This document shows, one piece after another, positions 36,977 through 46,135 of a stretch of DNA of 64,000 nucleotides. The position numbers and the translations under genes are program-made. Numbering within the stretch: position 1 is the first letter of the stretch; every line of letters begins with the position of its first letter. The notes under the pieces are model-generated. The model was not told the DNA's origin. It saw only the letters and a list, made by a program, of their open reading frames with translations, and did not search any database. Source of the DNA: Slackia sp. (GTDB lineage: Bacteria > Actinomycetota > Coriobacteriia > Anaerosomatales > Anaerosomataceae); contig DYEA01000007.1 in NCBI GenBank assembly GCA_020725885.1, forward strand, positions 124,001-188,000, given 5' to 3'.

Positions 36977-37780
36977 GTGAGCGTCTGGCACGCCATCGTC
37001 CTGGGGATCGTGCAGGGCGTCACCGAGTTCTTGCCGATCTCCTCGGACGGACACCTCGCGGTCGCCTACCATGCGCTGGGCATGCGGCCGGACCTCACGT
37101 TCGAAGTCTTCCTCCATGCGGCGACGTTGCTCGCGATGCTGGCGTACTTCCGCCACGACCTGCGAGCGGTAGCGCGCGCCATCGCGTCCCGCCGGCCCGA
37201 AGACCAGCACGAACGGCTCCTGGCGGTGCGGATCGCGGGCGTGACCGTTGTCAGCGCCGCGGTCGCGCTCGCGATCTCCCCGCTGGTCGAACCGGCCGCC
37301 GAGTCGCTGCCGTGGATCGGCGCCGGCTTCTTCCTCACTTCCGCGCTCATGCTCGCCGCCGAGCTGTCGAGACGCGCGAGCGGCCGCATCGACGGAGCCG
37401 CGCTCGGTCCGATCGCCGTCGTCCTCGTCGGCGTCCTCCAGGGGCTCGCAGCCTTGCCCGGAGTCTCGCGCTCAGGCTCCACGATATCCGCAGGCATGCT
37501 CTCCGGCCTCAGCCGCCAGTCTGCGGCCCGATTCTCCTTCCTCTGCGGCATCCCGATCATCGCGCTGGCTGCAGCCAGAGACGCCGTGGGGCTGCTCACG
37601 GGCGCGACCGTGCTGCCAGGGATAGCTCCGTCGGCGGCCGGCTTCGTCGCCGCCGCCGTGTCCGGCTACCTCGCGATCGCCGCGCTGCTCGGATTGGTGA
37701 AACGCCACGGCCTGTGGGTGTTCTCTGCGTATACGGCGCTGCTCGGAGCAGGTATGCTCGTGCTGGCTGCACGCTCGTGA
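36977..37780 (+). CDS. uppP: Undecaprenyl-diphosphate phosphatase
   Basis: UppP (BacA) releases phosphate from undecaprenyl diphosphate so that the lipid carrier can be reused. The motif LGIVQGVTEFLPISSDGHLAV near the N-terminus and LPGVSRSGSTISAGML near residue 160 are both present; the eight or so hydrophobic helices fit an integral membrane protein. It is 267 residues. The start is a GTG directly after the rnj stop. It complements uppS (12901). Confidence 0.94.
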   Translation: MSVWHAIVLGIVQGVTEFLPISSDGHLAVAYHALGMRPDLTFEVFLHAATLLAMLAYFRHDLRAVARAIASRRPEDQHERLLAVRIAGVTVVSAAVALAISPLVEPAAESLPWIGAGFFLTSALMLAAELSRRASGRIDGAALGPIAVVLVGVLQGLAALPGVSRSGSTISAGMLSGLSRQSAARFSFLCGIPIIALAAARDAVGLLTGATVLPGIAPSAAGFVAAAVSGYLAIAALLGLVKRHGLWVFSAYTALLGAGMLVLAARS

Positions 37781-37789
37781 GAGGTCGAG

Positions 37790-40030
37790 ATGGGACGCAC
37801 TGCTGGACGGACTCGGAGATCGTCGAAGGCGAACGGAACGGCACGTGCGGACGCCCGGCCGCCCGCACGGCGGCGAGTGCTTGACGACGACGCTCGGCGG
37901 GAGGTCGCCGGCGTCCTGGTGAGCGCCGCGGCGCTTGCGCTCGCGATCTCCGTCGTGAACCCGTCCGCAGGCGTCGTGCCCGGCTTCGTGGCCCGCACGC
38001 TCGGCCTCGGCATCGGCATCGGAGCATACGTCTTGCCCTTCGTGGTGCTCCTCTGGGGAGCGAGCTTCTTCGTCCGCTCGGTGCGGATCGATGAGGTCCG
38101 CGTCGGCGCAGGGCTCGCGCTGGTCGTCGTGTCGGTCATCTCGATCGCCGCGGTCGGCGCCCCGATCGCGGTGTTCTGGGAGCCCGACGTCCTCACGGCC
38201 CGCGGAGGGTACCTCGGCGGGGGGATCGCCTGGGCCTCGCGCATGCTGTTCGGACCGACGATCTCCTACGTGCTGCTCGCCGCCGCCGTCGTCGTCGGAC
38301 TGGTGATAGCCGGAATGCCGCTCTCGGAGCTGCTCGAGAAGGTGGTCCGCGCAGCCCGCCGGGCACCGGAGGGCGCTTCGTTCAACGACGCCCCGTCGCC
38401 CCGGCGACGGGCTCCTGAGCAGCCGACGCTTCCGCTGACGGACGCTGAGGCCGACCGCGCCGCCGTCGAGGCCCTCCCGAGCCCGAAACGCCGCCGCACC
38501 GACCCTGAAGCCCGCCGCGCCACGGTGCCGACGACGGCAGTCGTCGCTCCGCGGCCCGCGCAGGGCTTCGAGCTGCCGCCGATGGGCCTGCTCAAGCGGA
38601 GCTCGACGTCCGCAGGCGTCCATCGCGCGAACGAGCGCGAGCTGAAGACCACCGCGCAGGTCATCGAGCAGACCCTGGCGACGTTCGACATCCCCGCGCG
38701 CGTCGTGGACTGGATCCCGGGACCGACGGTCACGATGTTCGAGGTCGAGATCGCCCGCGGCGTCAAGGTCGGGCGGGTGACGGCGCTCGCAGACGACCTT
38801 GCGCTCGCGCTCGCGGCGCCGACCATCCGCATCCTCGCCCCGATCCCCGGCAAGAGCTACGTCGGCATCGAGGTGCCGAACGAGCGGCGCGCCACGGTCA
38901 CGCTCGCCGACGTCCTCGAAGGCGGGGCGGCGTCGCACCCGAGCCCGCTGCTGCTCGCAATCGGGAAGGACGTCGCGGGCGACGCCGTGCTCGCCGACCT
39001 CGCGCCGATGCCGCACCTGCTCATCGCCGGCGCGACAGGCACGGGCAAGAGCGTGTGCATCAACGCCATCCTCATGTCCATCCTCATGCGGGCGACGCCG
39101 GCCGAGGTGCGCCTCATCCTCATCGACCCGAAGCGCATCGAGCTCAGCCTCTACAACGGCGTCCCGCACCTGTACGTGCCGGTCGTCACCGAGCCGAAGG
39201 AGGCCGCGTCGGCGCTTGCGTGGGCGGTCAGCGAGATGGAGTCGCGCCTGAAGCAGCTGCAGCGCGCCAACGCGCGCAACATCGCCCAGTACAACGCGCT
39301 CGTCCACGACGGCCGCGGCCCGGAGGGCGCCGAGCCGATGCCGTACATCGTCATCGTCATCGACGAGTTGGCGGACCTCATGCTCGTCGCCGCCAAGGAA
39401 GTCGAGGACTCGATCTGCCGGCTCTCGGCGCTCGCCCGCGCCGCGGGCATCCACCTCGTGGTCGCCACGCAGCGCCCGAGCACCGACATCATCACCGGCC
39501 TGATCAAGACCAACATCACGAACCGCATCGCATTCGCGGTCTCGTCCGGCATCGACAGCCGCGTCATCCTCGACCAGCCCGGCGCCGAGAAGCTCGTCGG
39601 GCAGGGCGACATGCTCTTCTCGATGCCCGTCTGGCCGAAACCGAAGCGCATCCAGGGCGCCTTCGTCACCGAAGACGAGATCATGGCGGTCGTCGACCAC
39701 CTCAAAGCGCAAGCCGAGCCCGACTACCACGAGGAGATCTTGCACCTCAAAGTGACCCCCGGCGGCGCGGCGGACGCGGAGGGGGAGGAGGACCCGCTGC
39801 TGTGGGAGGCCGCCGACATCGTCGTGACGACCGGCATGGGCTCGACGTCGCTCCTGCAGCGGCGTCTCAAGGTCGGCTACGCACGGGCAGGACGCATCAT
39901 GGACATGCTGGAGTCGCGCGGCATCGTCGGCCCGCCGGACGGCAGCAAGCCCCGCGAGGTGCTGGTCGACGTCGAGGAGCTGGAGGCGATCAAGGCCTTC
40001 GAGCGAGAGAGCCGCGCGAGCGGGGACTGA
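37790..40030 (+). CDS. ftsK: DNA translocase FtsK/SpoIIIE
   Basis: FtsK pumps chromosomal DNA through the closing septum. Four membrane helices occupy about residues 38-185, followed by a charged linker (about 190-290) and the motor domain with Walker A GATGTGKSV and Walker B IVIVIDELADLM. The C-terminal gamma winged helix (TSLLQRRLKVGYARAGRIMDMLESRG, spaced) reads the orienting DNA motifs. At 746 residues the linker is short, like SpoIIIE. Works with XerC at dimer resolution. Confidence 0.95.
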   Translation: MGRTAGRTRRSSKANGTARADARPPARRRVLDDDARREVAGVLVSAAALALAISVVNPSAGVVPGFVARTLGLGIGIGAYVLPFVVLLWGASFFVRSVRIDEVRVGAGLALVVVSVISIAAVGAPIAVFWEPDVLTARGGYLGGGIAWASRMLFGPTISYVLLAAAVVVGLVIAGMPLSELLEKVVRAARRAPEGASFNDAPSPRRRAPEQPTLPLTDAEADRAAVEALPSPKRRRTDPEARRATVPTTAVVAPRPAQGFELPPMGLLKRSSTSAGVHRANERELKTTAQVIEQTLATFDIPARVVDWIPGPTVTMFEVEIARGVKVGRVTALADDLALALAAPTIRILAPIPGKSYVGIEVPNERRATVTLADVLEGGAASHPSPLLLAIGKDVAGDAVLADLAPMPHLLIAGATGTGKSVCINAILMSILMRATPAEVRLILIDPKRIELSLYNGVPHLYVPVVTEPKEAASALAWAVSEMESRLKQLQRANARNIAQYNALVHDGRGPEGAEPMPYIVIVIDELADLMLVAAKEVEDSICRLSALARAAGIHLVVATQRPSTDIITGLIKTNITNRIAFAVSSGIDSRVILDQPGAEKLVGQGDMLFSMPVWPKPKRIQGAFVTEDEIMAVVDHLKAQAEPDYHEEILHLKVTPGGAADAEGEEDPLLWEAADIVVTTGMGSTSLLQRRLKVGYARAGRIMDMLESRGIVGPPDGSKPREVLVDVEELEAIKAFERESRASGD

Positions 40031-40057
40031 CCCGCCAGGCACCACGAGGAGGACGCC

Positions 40058-40828
40058 ATGCCCGTCGGACAGCGGTTGGCAGACGAGCGCCGGGCCCAGG
40101 GCAAGAGCCTGGCCGACATCTGCGCGGCCACGCGCATCATGGCCTCGAAGCTCGAGGCGCTCGAGCACGGCCGGCTCGACGAGCTGCCGGCTCCCGCGTA
40201 CGTGCGAGGGTACATCACGGCGTACGCACGGGCCCTCGGGCTCGACCCGGCTCCGTTCCTCGCCGAGTACGAGCGTGACGCGGGAGGAGCGTCCTCTGGC
40301 GTGCGCCTCTCCGACATGCCCGAGATGGAGTCCGTCGTCCCGCTCGGCCATCAGGCGCACGCCGTGCCCCGGCGCGTATGGCTCGTCGTGGTCGCCGTCG
40401 TGATCGTGGCGTCGCTCGCCGCGTGGATCGTCCGGATCGTGTCTGCGCCGGCCGCCGACGTCCCGCCGGTTCCCCCTGCAGGCCCCGCGCGGACCGCTCC
40501 GGCCACCGGAGCGCCTGCCGTCAGCGTGCCTGCGACCTCGGAGGCTCCCGCGTCCCCTGATGCCGCATCGGCCGCGTCGTCTCAGCCGTTCACGCTCGTC
40601 GTCGCGGTGGCGCCAGGCGCCGCCTCGTGGCTCCGCGTCACCGTCGACGGCCGCCTGGCGTACGAAGGGACCCTCACAGGCGGCTCGACGAAGCAGTGGA
40701 CGGTCGAGCGGGAAGCAGTCGTCCGAGCGGGCAAACCCAGCGCCGTGACCGTCACGCGCGACGGCGCTCAGGTATCATTCACGAGCGCCGGCGGCGTCGG
40801 CGTCGCGACCATCACGGCAGCACCCTGA
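40058..40828 (+). CDS. rodZ: RodZ-like protein with N-terminal helix-turn-helix
   Basis: RodZ links MreB to the cell-wall machinery. The N-terminal helix-turn-helix (GQRLADERRAQGKSLADI, APAYVRGYITAYARALGLDP) is the HTH_25 type. A single membrane helix lies at 107-127, then a Pro/Ala/Ser-rich linker and a C-terminal beta domain (LRVTVDGRLAYEGTLTGGS) of the DUF4115 type. It is 256 residues. B. subtilis has its homologue ymfM in the same place between ftsK (spoIIIE) and pgsA. Confidence 0.88.
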   Translation: MPVGQRLADERRAQGKSLADICAATRIMASKLEALEHGRLDELPAPAYVRGYITAYARALGLDPAPFLAEYERDAGGASSGVRLSDMPEMESVVPLGHQAHAVPRRVWLVVVAVVIVASLAAWIVRIVSAPAADVPPVPPAGPARTAPATGAPAVSVPATSEAPASPDAASAASSQPFTLVVAVAPGAASWLRVTVDGRLAYEGTLTGGSTKQWTVEREAVVRAGKPSAVTVTRDGAQVSFTSAGGVGVATITAAP

Positions 40829-40838
40829 GAGGAAGGCG

Positions 40839-41336
40839 ATGGGCAAGGAGCAGAGCTTCGACATCGTGTCGCAGGTCGACATGCAAGAGGTGGACAACGC
40901 GGTCCAGCAGACTTCCAAGGAGATCGCGCAGCGGTACGACCTCAAAGACACCGGCGCGACGGTGTCGCTCGACCGCAAAGCGGCGCAGGTCGCTTTGACC
41001 GCGCCGAGCGATTTCGTGCTCCGGCAGGTCAAAGACGTCCTGGCGAGCAAGCTCGTGCGGCGCGGCATCGACCTGAAGGCGCTGAGCTGGGGGACCGTTC
41101 AGCAAGCGTCCGGCGGCTCCGTCAAAGTCGCTGCCACCGTCGTCAACGGCATCCCGGACGACGTCGCCCGGAGGATCTCGAAGGACGTGCGAGACCTCAA
41201 GCGCAAGGTGCGCGTCGCGATCGAGGGCGACAAGGTGCGCGTGTTCTCGCCGAGCAGAGACGAGCTCCAAAGCGTGATCGCGCACCTCAGGGCGCAAGAC
41301 TATGGCATCCCGCTCCAGTTCACCAACTACCGCTGA
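40839..41336 (+). CDS. yajQ: YajQ / UPF0234 family nucleotide-binding protein
   Basis: YajQ proteins bind nucleotides; some bind cyclic di-GMP, others RNA. The 165-residue product has the expected two ferredoxin-like halves: FDIVSQVDMQEVDNAVQQT, RYDLKDTGATVSLDR and the C-terminal RISKDVRDLKRKVRVAIEGDKVRV. The site AGAGGAAGG precedes it. It ends 35 bp inside rimO, an unusually long overlap for this window. Confidence 0.92.
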   Translation: MGKEQSFDIVSQVDMQEVDNAVQQTSKEIAQRYDLKDTGATVSLDRKAAQVALTAPSDFVLRQVKDVLASKLVRRGIDLKALSWGTVQQASGGSVKVAATVVNGIPDDVARRISKDVRDLKRKVRVAIEGDKVRVFSPSRDELQSVIAHLRAQDYGIPLQFTNYR

Positions 41337-42636
41337 GCGCGACGCGAAGGCGCCTGCAGTCGCGTTCGTCACGCTCGGGTGCCCGAAGAACGAGGCGGAC
41401 TCGGACCGCATGGCGGGCCTCCTGGCGCAGTCGTTCCGAATCGCGACGGAGATCGACGAGGCCGACGTGCTCGTGCTGAACACCTGCGCGTTCATCCAGA
41501 GCGCGGTCGAAGAGGCCATCGACGAGGTGCTCGCCGCGATCGAGTGGCGCGCGGCTCGACCCGGGCGTCGGCTCGTCGTCGCAGGCTGCCTGCCGTCGCG
41601 GTACGGCGAAGACCTCGCGGCAGAGCTGCCCGAGGTTGACGCGTTCGTGCCCGTCGCCGAGGAGGAGAGCATCGTCAGCGTCGTGTCGGATCTCGTGGCG
41701 GTCAGCGCGTCACGGGCCGCCGCTGGCCCCGACGTGCGGGCGGTCCCGCTGCCCACGGCGTACCTCAAGGTGTCGGACGGCTGCGACCGCCGATGCGCGT
41801 ACTGCACCATCCCGGCGATTCGCGGGCCGCATCGCAGCCGCTCCCGCTCAGAGGTGCTGGCCGAGGCCCGCATGCTCATCGAGGCTGGCGTGAAGGAGAT
41901 CGTGCTGGTCGGGCAGGACGTCACACGCTGGGGGAGCGACCTTTCGGGACGCCCCTCGTTCGCGCAGCTCGTAAGCGATGTCGCGTCGCTCGACGGCGAC
42001 TACCGCGTGCGGCTCATGTACCTGCAGCCCGACGGCGTCACCGACGAGCTCCTGCGAGCCATCGCCGAGCACCGACGCGTGTGCCGCTACCTCGACGTCC
42101 CCGTCCAGCACGCGTCGCGTACCGTCTTGCGAGCGATGGGACGCAGGGGAGACGCGCGTTCCCTCCTCGCGCTCGTGGAACGCATCCGCGAGACGCTGCC
42201 GGACGCGACGCTTCGCACCACGGTCATGCTCGGATTTCCCGGCGAGACGCGGCGCGACGTCGAGGAGCTCCACCGGTTCCTCCGAGCCGCTCGTTTCGAC
42301 TACGTCGGCGTGTTCGCGTTCTCGCCGGAAGAGGGCACCGCCGCGGCGTCCCTGCCCGGCCAGGTGCCTCTCCGCACCCGGCGCGCCAGGGCCCAGCGCA
42401 CGCGAGACCTCGCCGACGAGATCGGGACCTCGATGGCGGCGCGCTGGCTCGGCCGCAGCGTCCGCGTCCTCGTCGAGGGGGAGGAGGAGGGCCTCACCGT
42501 CGGCAGGACCTGCGCGCAGGCGCCCGAGATCGACGGCGTGACGCTCTTCCCACAGAAGGCGCCTCGGGGTACCTTCGTCACGGTCAGCGTGACCGAGACG
42601 CACGGATACGACCTCTTCGGGGAGGCTGACGAGTGA
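41302..42636 (+). CDS. rimO: Ribosomal protein S12 methylthiotransferase RimO
   Basis: RimO adds a methylthio group to an aspartate of S12 using two [4Fe-4S] clusters. The N-terminal UPF0004 domain has GCPKNEADSD and Cys27, Cys62, Cys96; the radical SAM site is CDRRCAYC (161-168); and a C-terminal TRAM domain follows. The GCPKN sequence separates it from MiaB (GCQMN, at 51010). The ATG at 41302 is the only in-frame ATG/GTG/TTG I see before the first motif, which forces the overlap with yajQ. Confidence 0.93.
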   Translation: MASRSSSPTTAERDAKAPAVAFVTLGCPKNEADSDRMAGLLAQSFRIATEIDEADVLVLNTCAFIQSAVEEAIDEVLAAIEWRAARPGRRLVVAGCLPSRYGEDLAAELPEVDAFVPVAEEESIVSVVSDLVAVSASRAAAGPDVRAVPLPTAYLKVSDGCDRRCAYCTIPAIRGPHRSRSRSEVLAEARMLIEAGVKEIVLVGQDVTRWGSDLSGRPSFAQLVSDVASLDGDYRVRLMYLQPDGVTDELLRAIAEHRRVCRYLDVPVQHASRTVLRAMGRRGDARSLLALVERIRETLPDATLRTTVMLGFPGETRRDVEELHRFLRAARFDYVGVFAFSPEEGTAAASLPGQVPLRTRRARAQRTRDLADEIGTSMAARWLGRSVRVLVEGEEEGLTVGRTCAQAPEIDGVTLFPQKAPRGTFVTVSVTETHGYDLFGEADE

Positions 42637-43238
42637 GCCCGCTGAACAGCATCGCCAACCGGGTGACGCTGGCGCGCGTCGTCTTCATCCCGATATTCTT
42701 GGCCATCCTGCTCGCCCGGCTCCCGGTCTGGGGCCCGTGGCTCGCGGCCGCCGTCTTCGCGTTGCTCGCAGCCACCGATGCCGTCGACGGCTATCTCGCC
42801 CGCTCGCGCAACGAGGTCACCACCTTCGGCAAGTTCATCGACCCGATCGCCGACAAGCTCCTGGTCACCGCGGCGCTCGTCGCGCTGGTCGAGCTGGGCC
42901 GGCTGCCGTCGTGGATCGCGGTGCTCATCATCAGCCGCGAACTGGTGGTCTCAGGGCTCCGGCTGGTGGCCGTGGCCGAGGGCCGGGTGATCGCCGCGTC
43001 CGTCTGGGGCAAAGCGAAGACGGTGCTGCAGACGGTCGCGATCGTCTCGTTCATCGTCAAGGACAGCTCCGTCATCGTTCAAGCGGCGGGGCAGGCCGGA
43101 GCGCACGCGTTCGGCGTCGCCGCCTGGGTCGTCATGGTCGCCGCGATGCTGGCCACCGTGGCGTCGATGGTCGACTACTTCTATCACGCGAGGGACATAC
43201 TCGCCGGTCCGTGGACGAGCGGAGGCGGCAGTGCCTGA
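42633..43238 (+). CDS. pgsA: CDP-diacylglycerol--glycerol-3-phosphate 3-phosphatidyltransferase
   Basis: PgsA makes phosphatidylglycerol phosphate from CDP-diacylglycerol. The CDP-alcohol phosphatidyltransferase motif DAVDGYLARSRNEVTTFGKFIDPIADK is complete (DG-x2-AR-x8-G-x3-D-x3-D). Several membrane helices surround it. It is 201 residues with a GTG start overlapping rimO by 4 bp. Gene order pgsA-cinA-recA is conserved in many bacteria. Confidence 0.95.
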   Translation: MSPLNSIANRVTLARVVFIPIFLAILLARLPVWGPWLAAAVFALLAATDAVDGYLARSRNEVTTFGKFIDPIADKLLVTAALVALVELGRLPSWIAVLIISRELVVSGLRLVAVAEGRVIAASVWGKAKTVLQTVAIVSFIVKDSSVIVQAAGQAGAHAFGVAAWVVMVAAMLATVASMVDYFYHARDILAGPWTSGGGSA

Positions 43239-44451
43239 GCGTCGGGCCGCAGCAATCCTGACGGTCGGCACGGAACTTACGACCGGCCTGCGCGTCGACA
43301 CCAACACCGCCCGCATCGCCGCCGAATGCGTCGCAGCCGGGTTCCGCGTGTCCGAGGCGGTCACGGTCGCAGACGACGCCGGCGTCATCGCGGCTTCCAT
43401 AGCGCGGCTCGTGCGCGCGAACGATCTCGTTGTCGTGACCGGCGGGCTGGGTCCCACGCACGACGACCTCACGCGGGAGGCGGCCTCGCTCGCGCTGGAC
43501 CTTCCGCTGCGGCCGGATCCAGATATCGTCGAGCGGCTGCAGGCCGTGGCCGACCGCCACAAGGAGGGCGCGGCGCGCGAGCAGGTCCTCCGTCAGGCCC
43601 TCGTGCTCGAAGGAGCGCGCGTGCTGCAACCGACGACCGGCACCGCACCCGGGCAGGTCGTCCGAACGGGCGCGTGCACGCTCGTGCTCCTTCCCGGGCC
43701 GCCGAGCGAGATGCTGCCGATGCTTCACGAGGTGCTCGGCGAGCGACGCGAGACTGCGGATCCGGTCGTGCTGAAGTGCGCGCGGATCACGGAGTCCGAT
43801 GCGCAAATGCGCGCGCAGTCAGCGCTCGCGGCTCACCCGGGGGTCGACCTGACGGTGCTCGCGTCGCCTGCGCTCGTCGACGTCGTGCTGCTGGACGCAG
43901 GCGCTGGCCGCGACGGGCTCGTCGACGCTGCTCACGCGGTAGCCCTGGCGCTCGGCGAGGCGTGCTACTCGATGGACGGGGCGTCGCTTGCCGAAGCGGT
44001 CGTCAGGCTCGCGCGAGCGACGTTCAGGACGGTCGCGACCGCGGAATCGTGCACCGGCGGCATGGTCGCAGCGGCCATCACGGACGTGCCCGGGGCGTCG
44101 GACGTCTTCGCCGGCGGCGTCGTCGCATACAGCAACGCCCTCAAGACGGCGCTGCTCGGCATCCCTGAGGCCACGCTCGCTGCGCACGGGGCCGTCTCGC
44201 GAGAGACGGCCGAGGCGATGGCGCGGGGAGCCCAGGCGCTCGGTGCAGATGCGGCCGTCGCGACGACGGGCATCGCGGGGCCGGGCGGCGGGACGCCCGA
44301 GAAGCCCGTCGGTCTCGTGTGGGTCGCCGTGGCGGTCGGGGAGACGACTGAGGCCTACGAGCTCCGTCTGCACGGCGACCGCGACGGCGTCAGGAGACGC
44401 GCGACGGTCCACGCGCTCGACCTGCTTCGGCTCCGACTCGAACGGTCGTGA
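43231..44451 (+). CDS. cinA: CinA family competence/damage protein with NMN amidohydrolase domain
   Basis: CinA has an N-terminal molybdopterin-binding-like domain that acts on ADP-ribose or NAD-derived compounds and a C-terminal nicotinamide-nucleotide amidase domain. The N-terminus reads AAILTVGTELTTGLRVDTN, with VVVTGGLGPTHDDLTREA; the C-terminal domain begins near residue 255 with TVATAESCTGGMVAAAITDVPGAS and SNALKTALLGI. It is 406 residues. GTG start overlaps pgsA by 8 bp. It is often co-transcribed with recA, but here thpR and a LexA-controlled promoter intervene. Confidence 0.94.
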   Translation: MPERRAAAILTVGTELTTGLRVDTNTARIAAECVAAGFRVSEAVTVADDAGVIAASIARLVRANDLVVVTGGLGPTHDDLTREAASLALDLPLRPDPDIVERLQAVADRHKEGAAREQVLRQALVLEGARVLQPTTGTAPGQVVRTGACTLVLLPGPPSEMLPMLHEVLGERRETADPVVLKCARITESDAQMRAQSALAAHPGVDLTVLASPALVDVVLLDAGAGRDGLVDAAHAVALALGEACYSMDGASLAEAVVRLARATFRTVATAESCTGGMVAAAITDVPGASDVFAGGVVAYSNALKTALLGIPEATLAAHGAVSRETAEAMARGAQALGADAAVATTGIAGPGGGTPEKPVGLVWVAVAVGETTEAYELRLHGDRDGVRRRATVHALDLLRLRLERS

Positions 44452-44455
44452 GGGC

Positions 44456-45037
44456 GTGAGGGCGTTCTTCGCCATCGGGCTCGACGGACCGATGCGCGCC
44501 GCCCTCGTGCGCGCCCGGGAAGCGTTCTGCGACGCGGCGCCTGCGTGGCGCTCCGAGAAGTGGGTCTCCGAGGAGAATCTGCACCTGACGCTCGCGTTCC
44601 TCGGAGACGTCCCGGAAAGCGCCCTCGCCGCGCTCGCAGAGGACGCGGCCGCCCGCGTCGCCGGCGTGGCGCCGTTCACCCTCACCGCGAAGGATCTGCG
44701 CGCCGTGCCCCGGCCGCGCGCGGCCACCATGCTCTGGTGCACGGTCGGCCAGGGGGAGCAGGAGGCGGCCGGCCTCGCCGCGACGCTCCAGGAAGCGGCT
44801 GCGCTGCACGGCATCGACCTTCCCGGACGGCCCTTCGCCGCGCACCTGACGCTCGTGCGCTCCCGGCGCCCGCGGCACGCGCCAGCAGACGCGCTGGCCT
44901 CGGCGGCAGAAGCGCTCGCCGCCGCCGGCCCGCCGGCCGGGATGTCAGTCACGGATGTCATGCTGTGCTCGAGCACGTTGACGCCGCGAGGACCCATCTA
45001 CGGCACGCTCGCGCGCCTTCCGCTCCGCGGGGATTGA
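44456..45037 (+). CDS. thpR: RNA 2',3'-cyclic phosphodiesterase (2H family)
   Basis: ThpR (LigT) opens 2',3'-cyclic phosphates on RNA ends. Both catalytic HxTx motifs are visible: HLTLAFLGD near residue 43 and HLTLVRS near residue 132. The 193-residue length suits the family. The start is the GTG at 44456, giving MRAFFAIGLDG, the usual N-terminus. The cinA-thpR-recA order is known in other phyla such as Deinococcus-Thermus. Confidence 0.9.
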   Translation: MRAFFAIGLDGPMRAALVRAREAFCDAAPAWRSEKWVSEENLHLTLAFLGDVPESALAALAEDAAARVAGVAPFTLTAKDLRAVPRPRAATMLWCTVGQGEQEAAGLAATLQEAAALHGIDLPGRPFAAHLTLVRSRRPRHAPADALASAAEALAAAGPPAGMSVTDVMLCSSTLTPRGPIYGTLARLPLRGD

Positions 45038-45060
45038 CACCGAACAGGTGTTCGTATAGC
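45034..45060 (+). promoter_or_regulatory. LexA-controlled promoter of recA
   Basis: TTGACA (45034-45039) and TATAGC (45055-45060) flank an SOS box; the spacer is 15 bp, or 17 bp if TAGCGT is the -10. The leader before recA is about 45 nt. Confidence 0.6.
45041..45054. promoter_or_regulatory. SOS box (LexA operator) of recA
   Basis: CGAACAGGTGTTCG is a perfect Gram-positive-type SOS box (CGAAC-N4-GTTCG). It fills the space between the -35 and -10 elements, so bound LexA would block RNA polymerase. Confidence 0.88.
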
Positions 45061-45112
45061 GTAGGACGTGCCTCAGGGGTCGCCCGTCGTGGGCCGAAGG
45101 AGCAGAGGAGCC

Positions 45113-46135
45113 ATGGAGACGGACAAGGAAAAAGTGCTCGACTTGACGCGCGAGCAGATCGAGCGGAAGTTCGGCAAGGGGTCGCTCATGCGGCTCGGCG
45201 AGCACGCGGCCGTCGCGGGGATCAGCGCCATACCCACGGGGTCGCTGGCGCTCGACGCCGCGCTCGGCATCGGCGGCGTGCCTCGCGGGCGCATCGTCGA
45301 GATATTCGGGCCGGAGTCCTCAGGAAAGACGACGCTCGCCCTGCAGATCGTCGCCGAGGCACAGCGCATGGGCGGCGTCGCCGCGTACATCGACGCTGAG
45401 CACGCCCTCGACCCGACGTACGCCGCACGCATCGGCGTCGACATCGACGAGATCTTGATCTCGCAGCCCGACACGGGCGAGCAGGCGCTGGAGATCGCCG
45501 ACATGCTCATCCGGTCCGGAGCCATCGACGTCATCGTGGTCGACTCCGTCGCCGCACTCGTCCCGCGCGCCGAGCTGGAAGGCGAGATGGGTGACGCCAC
45601 CGTCGGTCTCCAGGCCCGGCTCATGAGCCAGGCCATGCGGAAGCTCGCCGGGTCGCTCAACAAGTCCAACACGACCTGCATCTTCATCAACCAGCTCCGC
45701 GAGAAGGTCGGGGTGATGTTCGGGAACCCCGAGACGACCTCGGGCGGCCGCGCGCTGAAGTTCTACGCGTCCGTGCGAATCGACGTGCGCCGCGTGGACT
45801 CGATCAAGCAGGGCTCTGAGATCGTGGGCAACCGGGTCCGGGCGAAGGTCGTCAAGAACAAGGTCGCACCTCCATTCCAGCAGGCCGAGTTCGACATCAT
45901 GTACGGCCAGGGCATCTCCAAGGAAGGAAGCCTGCTCGACCTCGGCGTCGAAGAGGGCGTCGTGGCGAAGTCAGGCGCCTGGTACACCTACGGCGACGAA
46001 CGGCTCGGACAAGGCCGTGAGGCCGCCAAGGACTTCCTGCGCGAACACACCGATATCCGCGACAGGATCGAACGCGAGCTGCGCGACAAGCTCGGGCTGC
46101 CGGACCCGGCGCGTCGCGACACGCTGGAGGAATGA
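45113..46135 (+). CDS. recA: Recombinase RecA
   Basis: RecA forms filaments on single-stranded DNA, drives strand exchange and triggers LexA self-cleavage. Walker A is GPESSGKTT (66-74), with [19 protein letters not shown] and [30 protein letters not shown]-type core, spaced. At 340 residues it is complete. The ATG at 45113 was chosen over 45068 because GAGGAG lies upstream and the product begins METDKEK as in relatives. It overlaps recX by 4 bp. Confidence 0.98.
   Translation: METDKEKVLDLTREQIERKFGKGSLMRLGEHAAVAGISAIPTGSLALDAALGIGGVPRGRIVEIFGPESSGKTTLALQIVAEAQRMGGVAAYIDAEHALDPTYAARIGVDIDEILISQPDTGEQALEIADMLIRSGAIDVIVVDSVAALVPRAELEGEMGDATVGLQARLMSQAMRKLAGSLNKSNTTCIFINQLREKVGVMFGNPETTSGGRALKFYASVRIDVRRVDSIKQGSEIVGNRVRAKVVKNKVAPPFQQAEFDIMYGQGISKEGSLLDLGVEEGVVAKSGAWYTYGDERLGQGREAAKDFLREHTDIRDRIERELRDKLGLPDPARRDTLEE

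Noticed and set aside
37472-40360. 962-codon open frame on the minus strand opposite uppP, ftsK and rodZ
   Set aside because: It mirrors well-conserved + strand genes, has no recognisable domain and no ribosome site. Long antisense frames are expected at this GC content.
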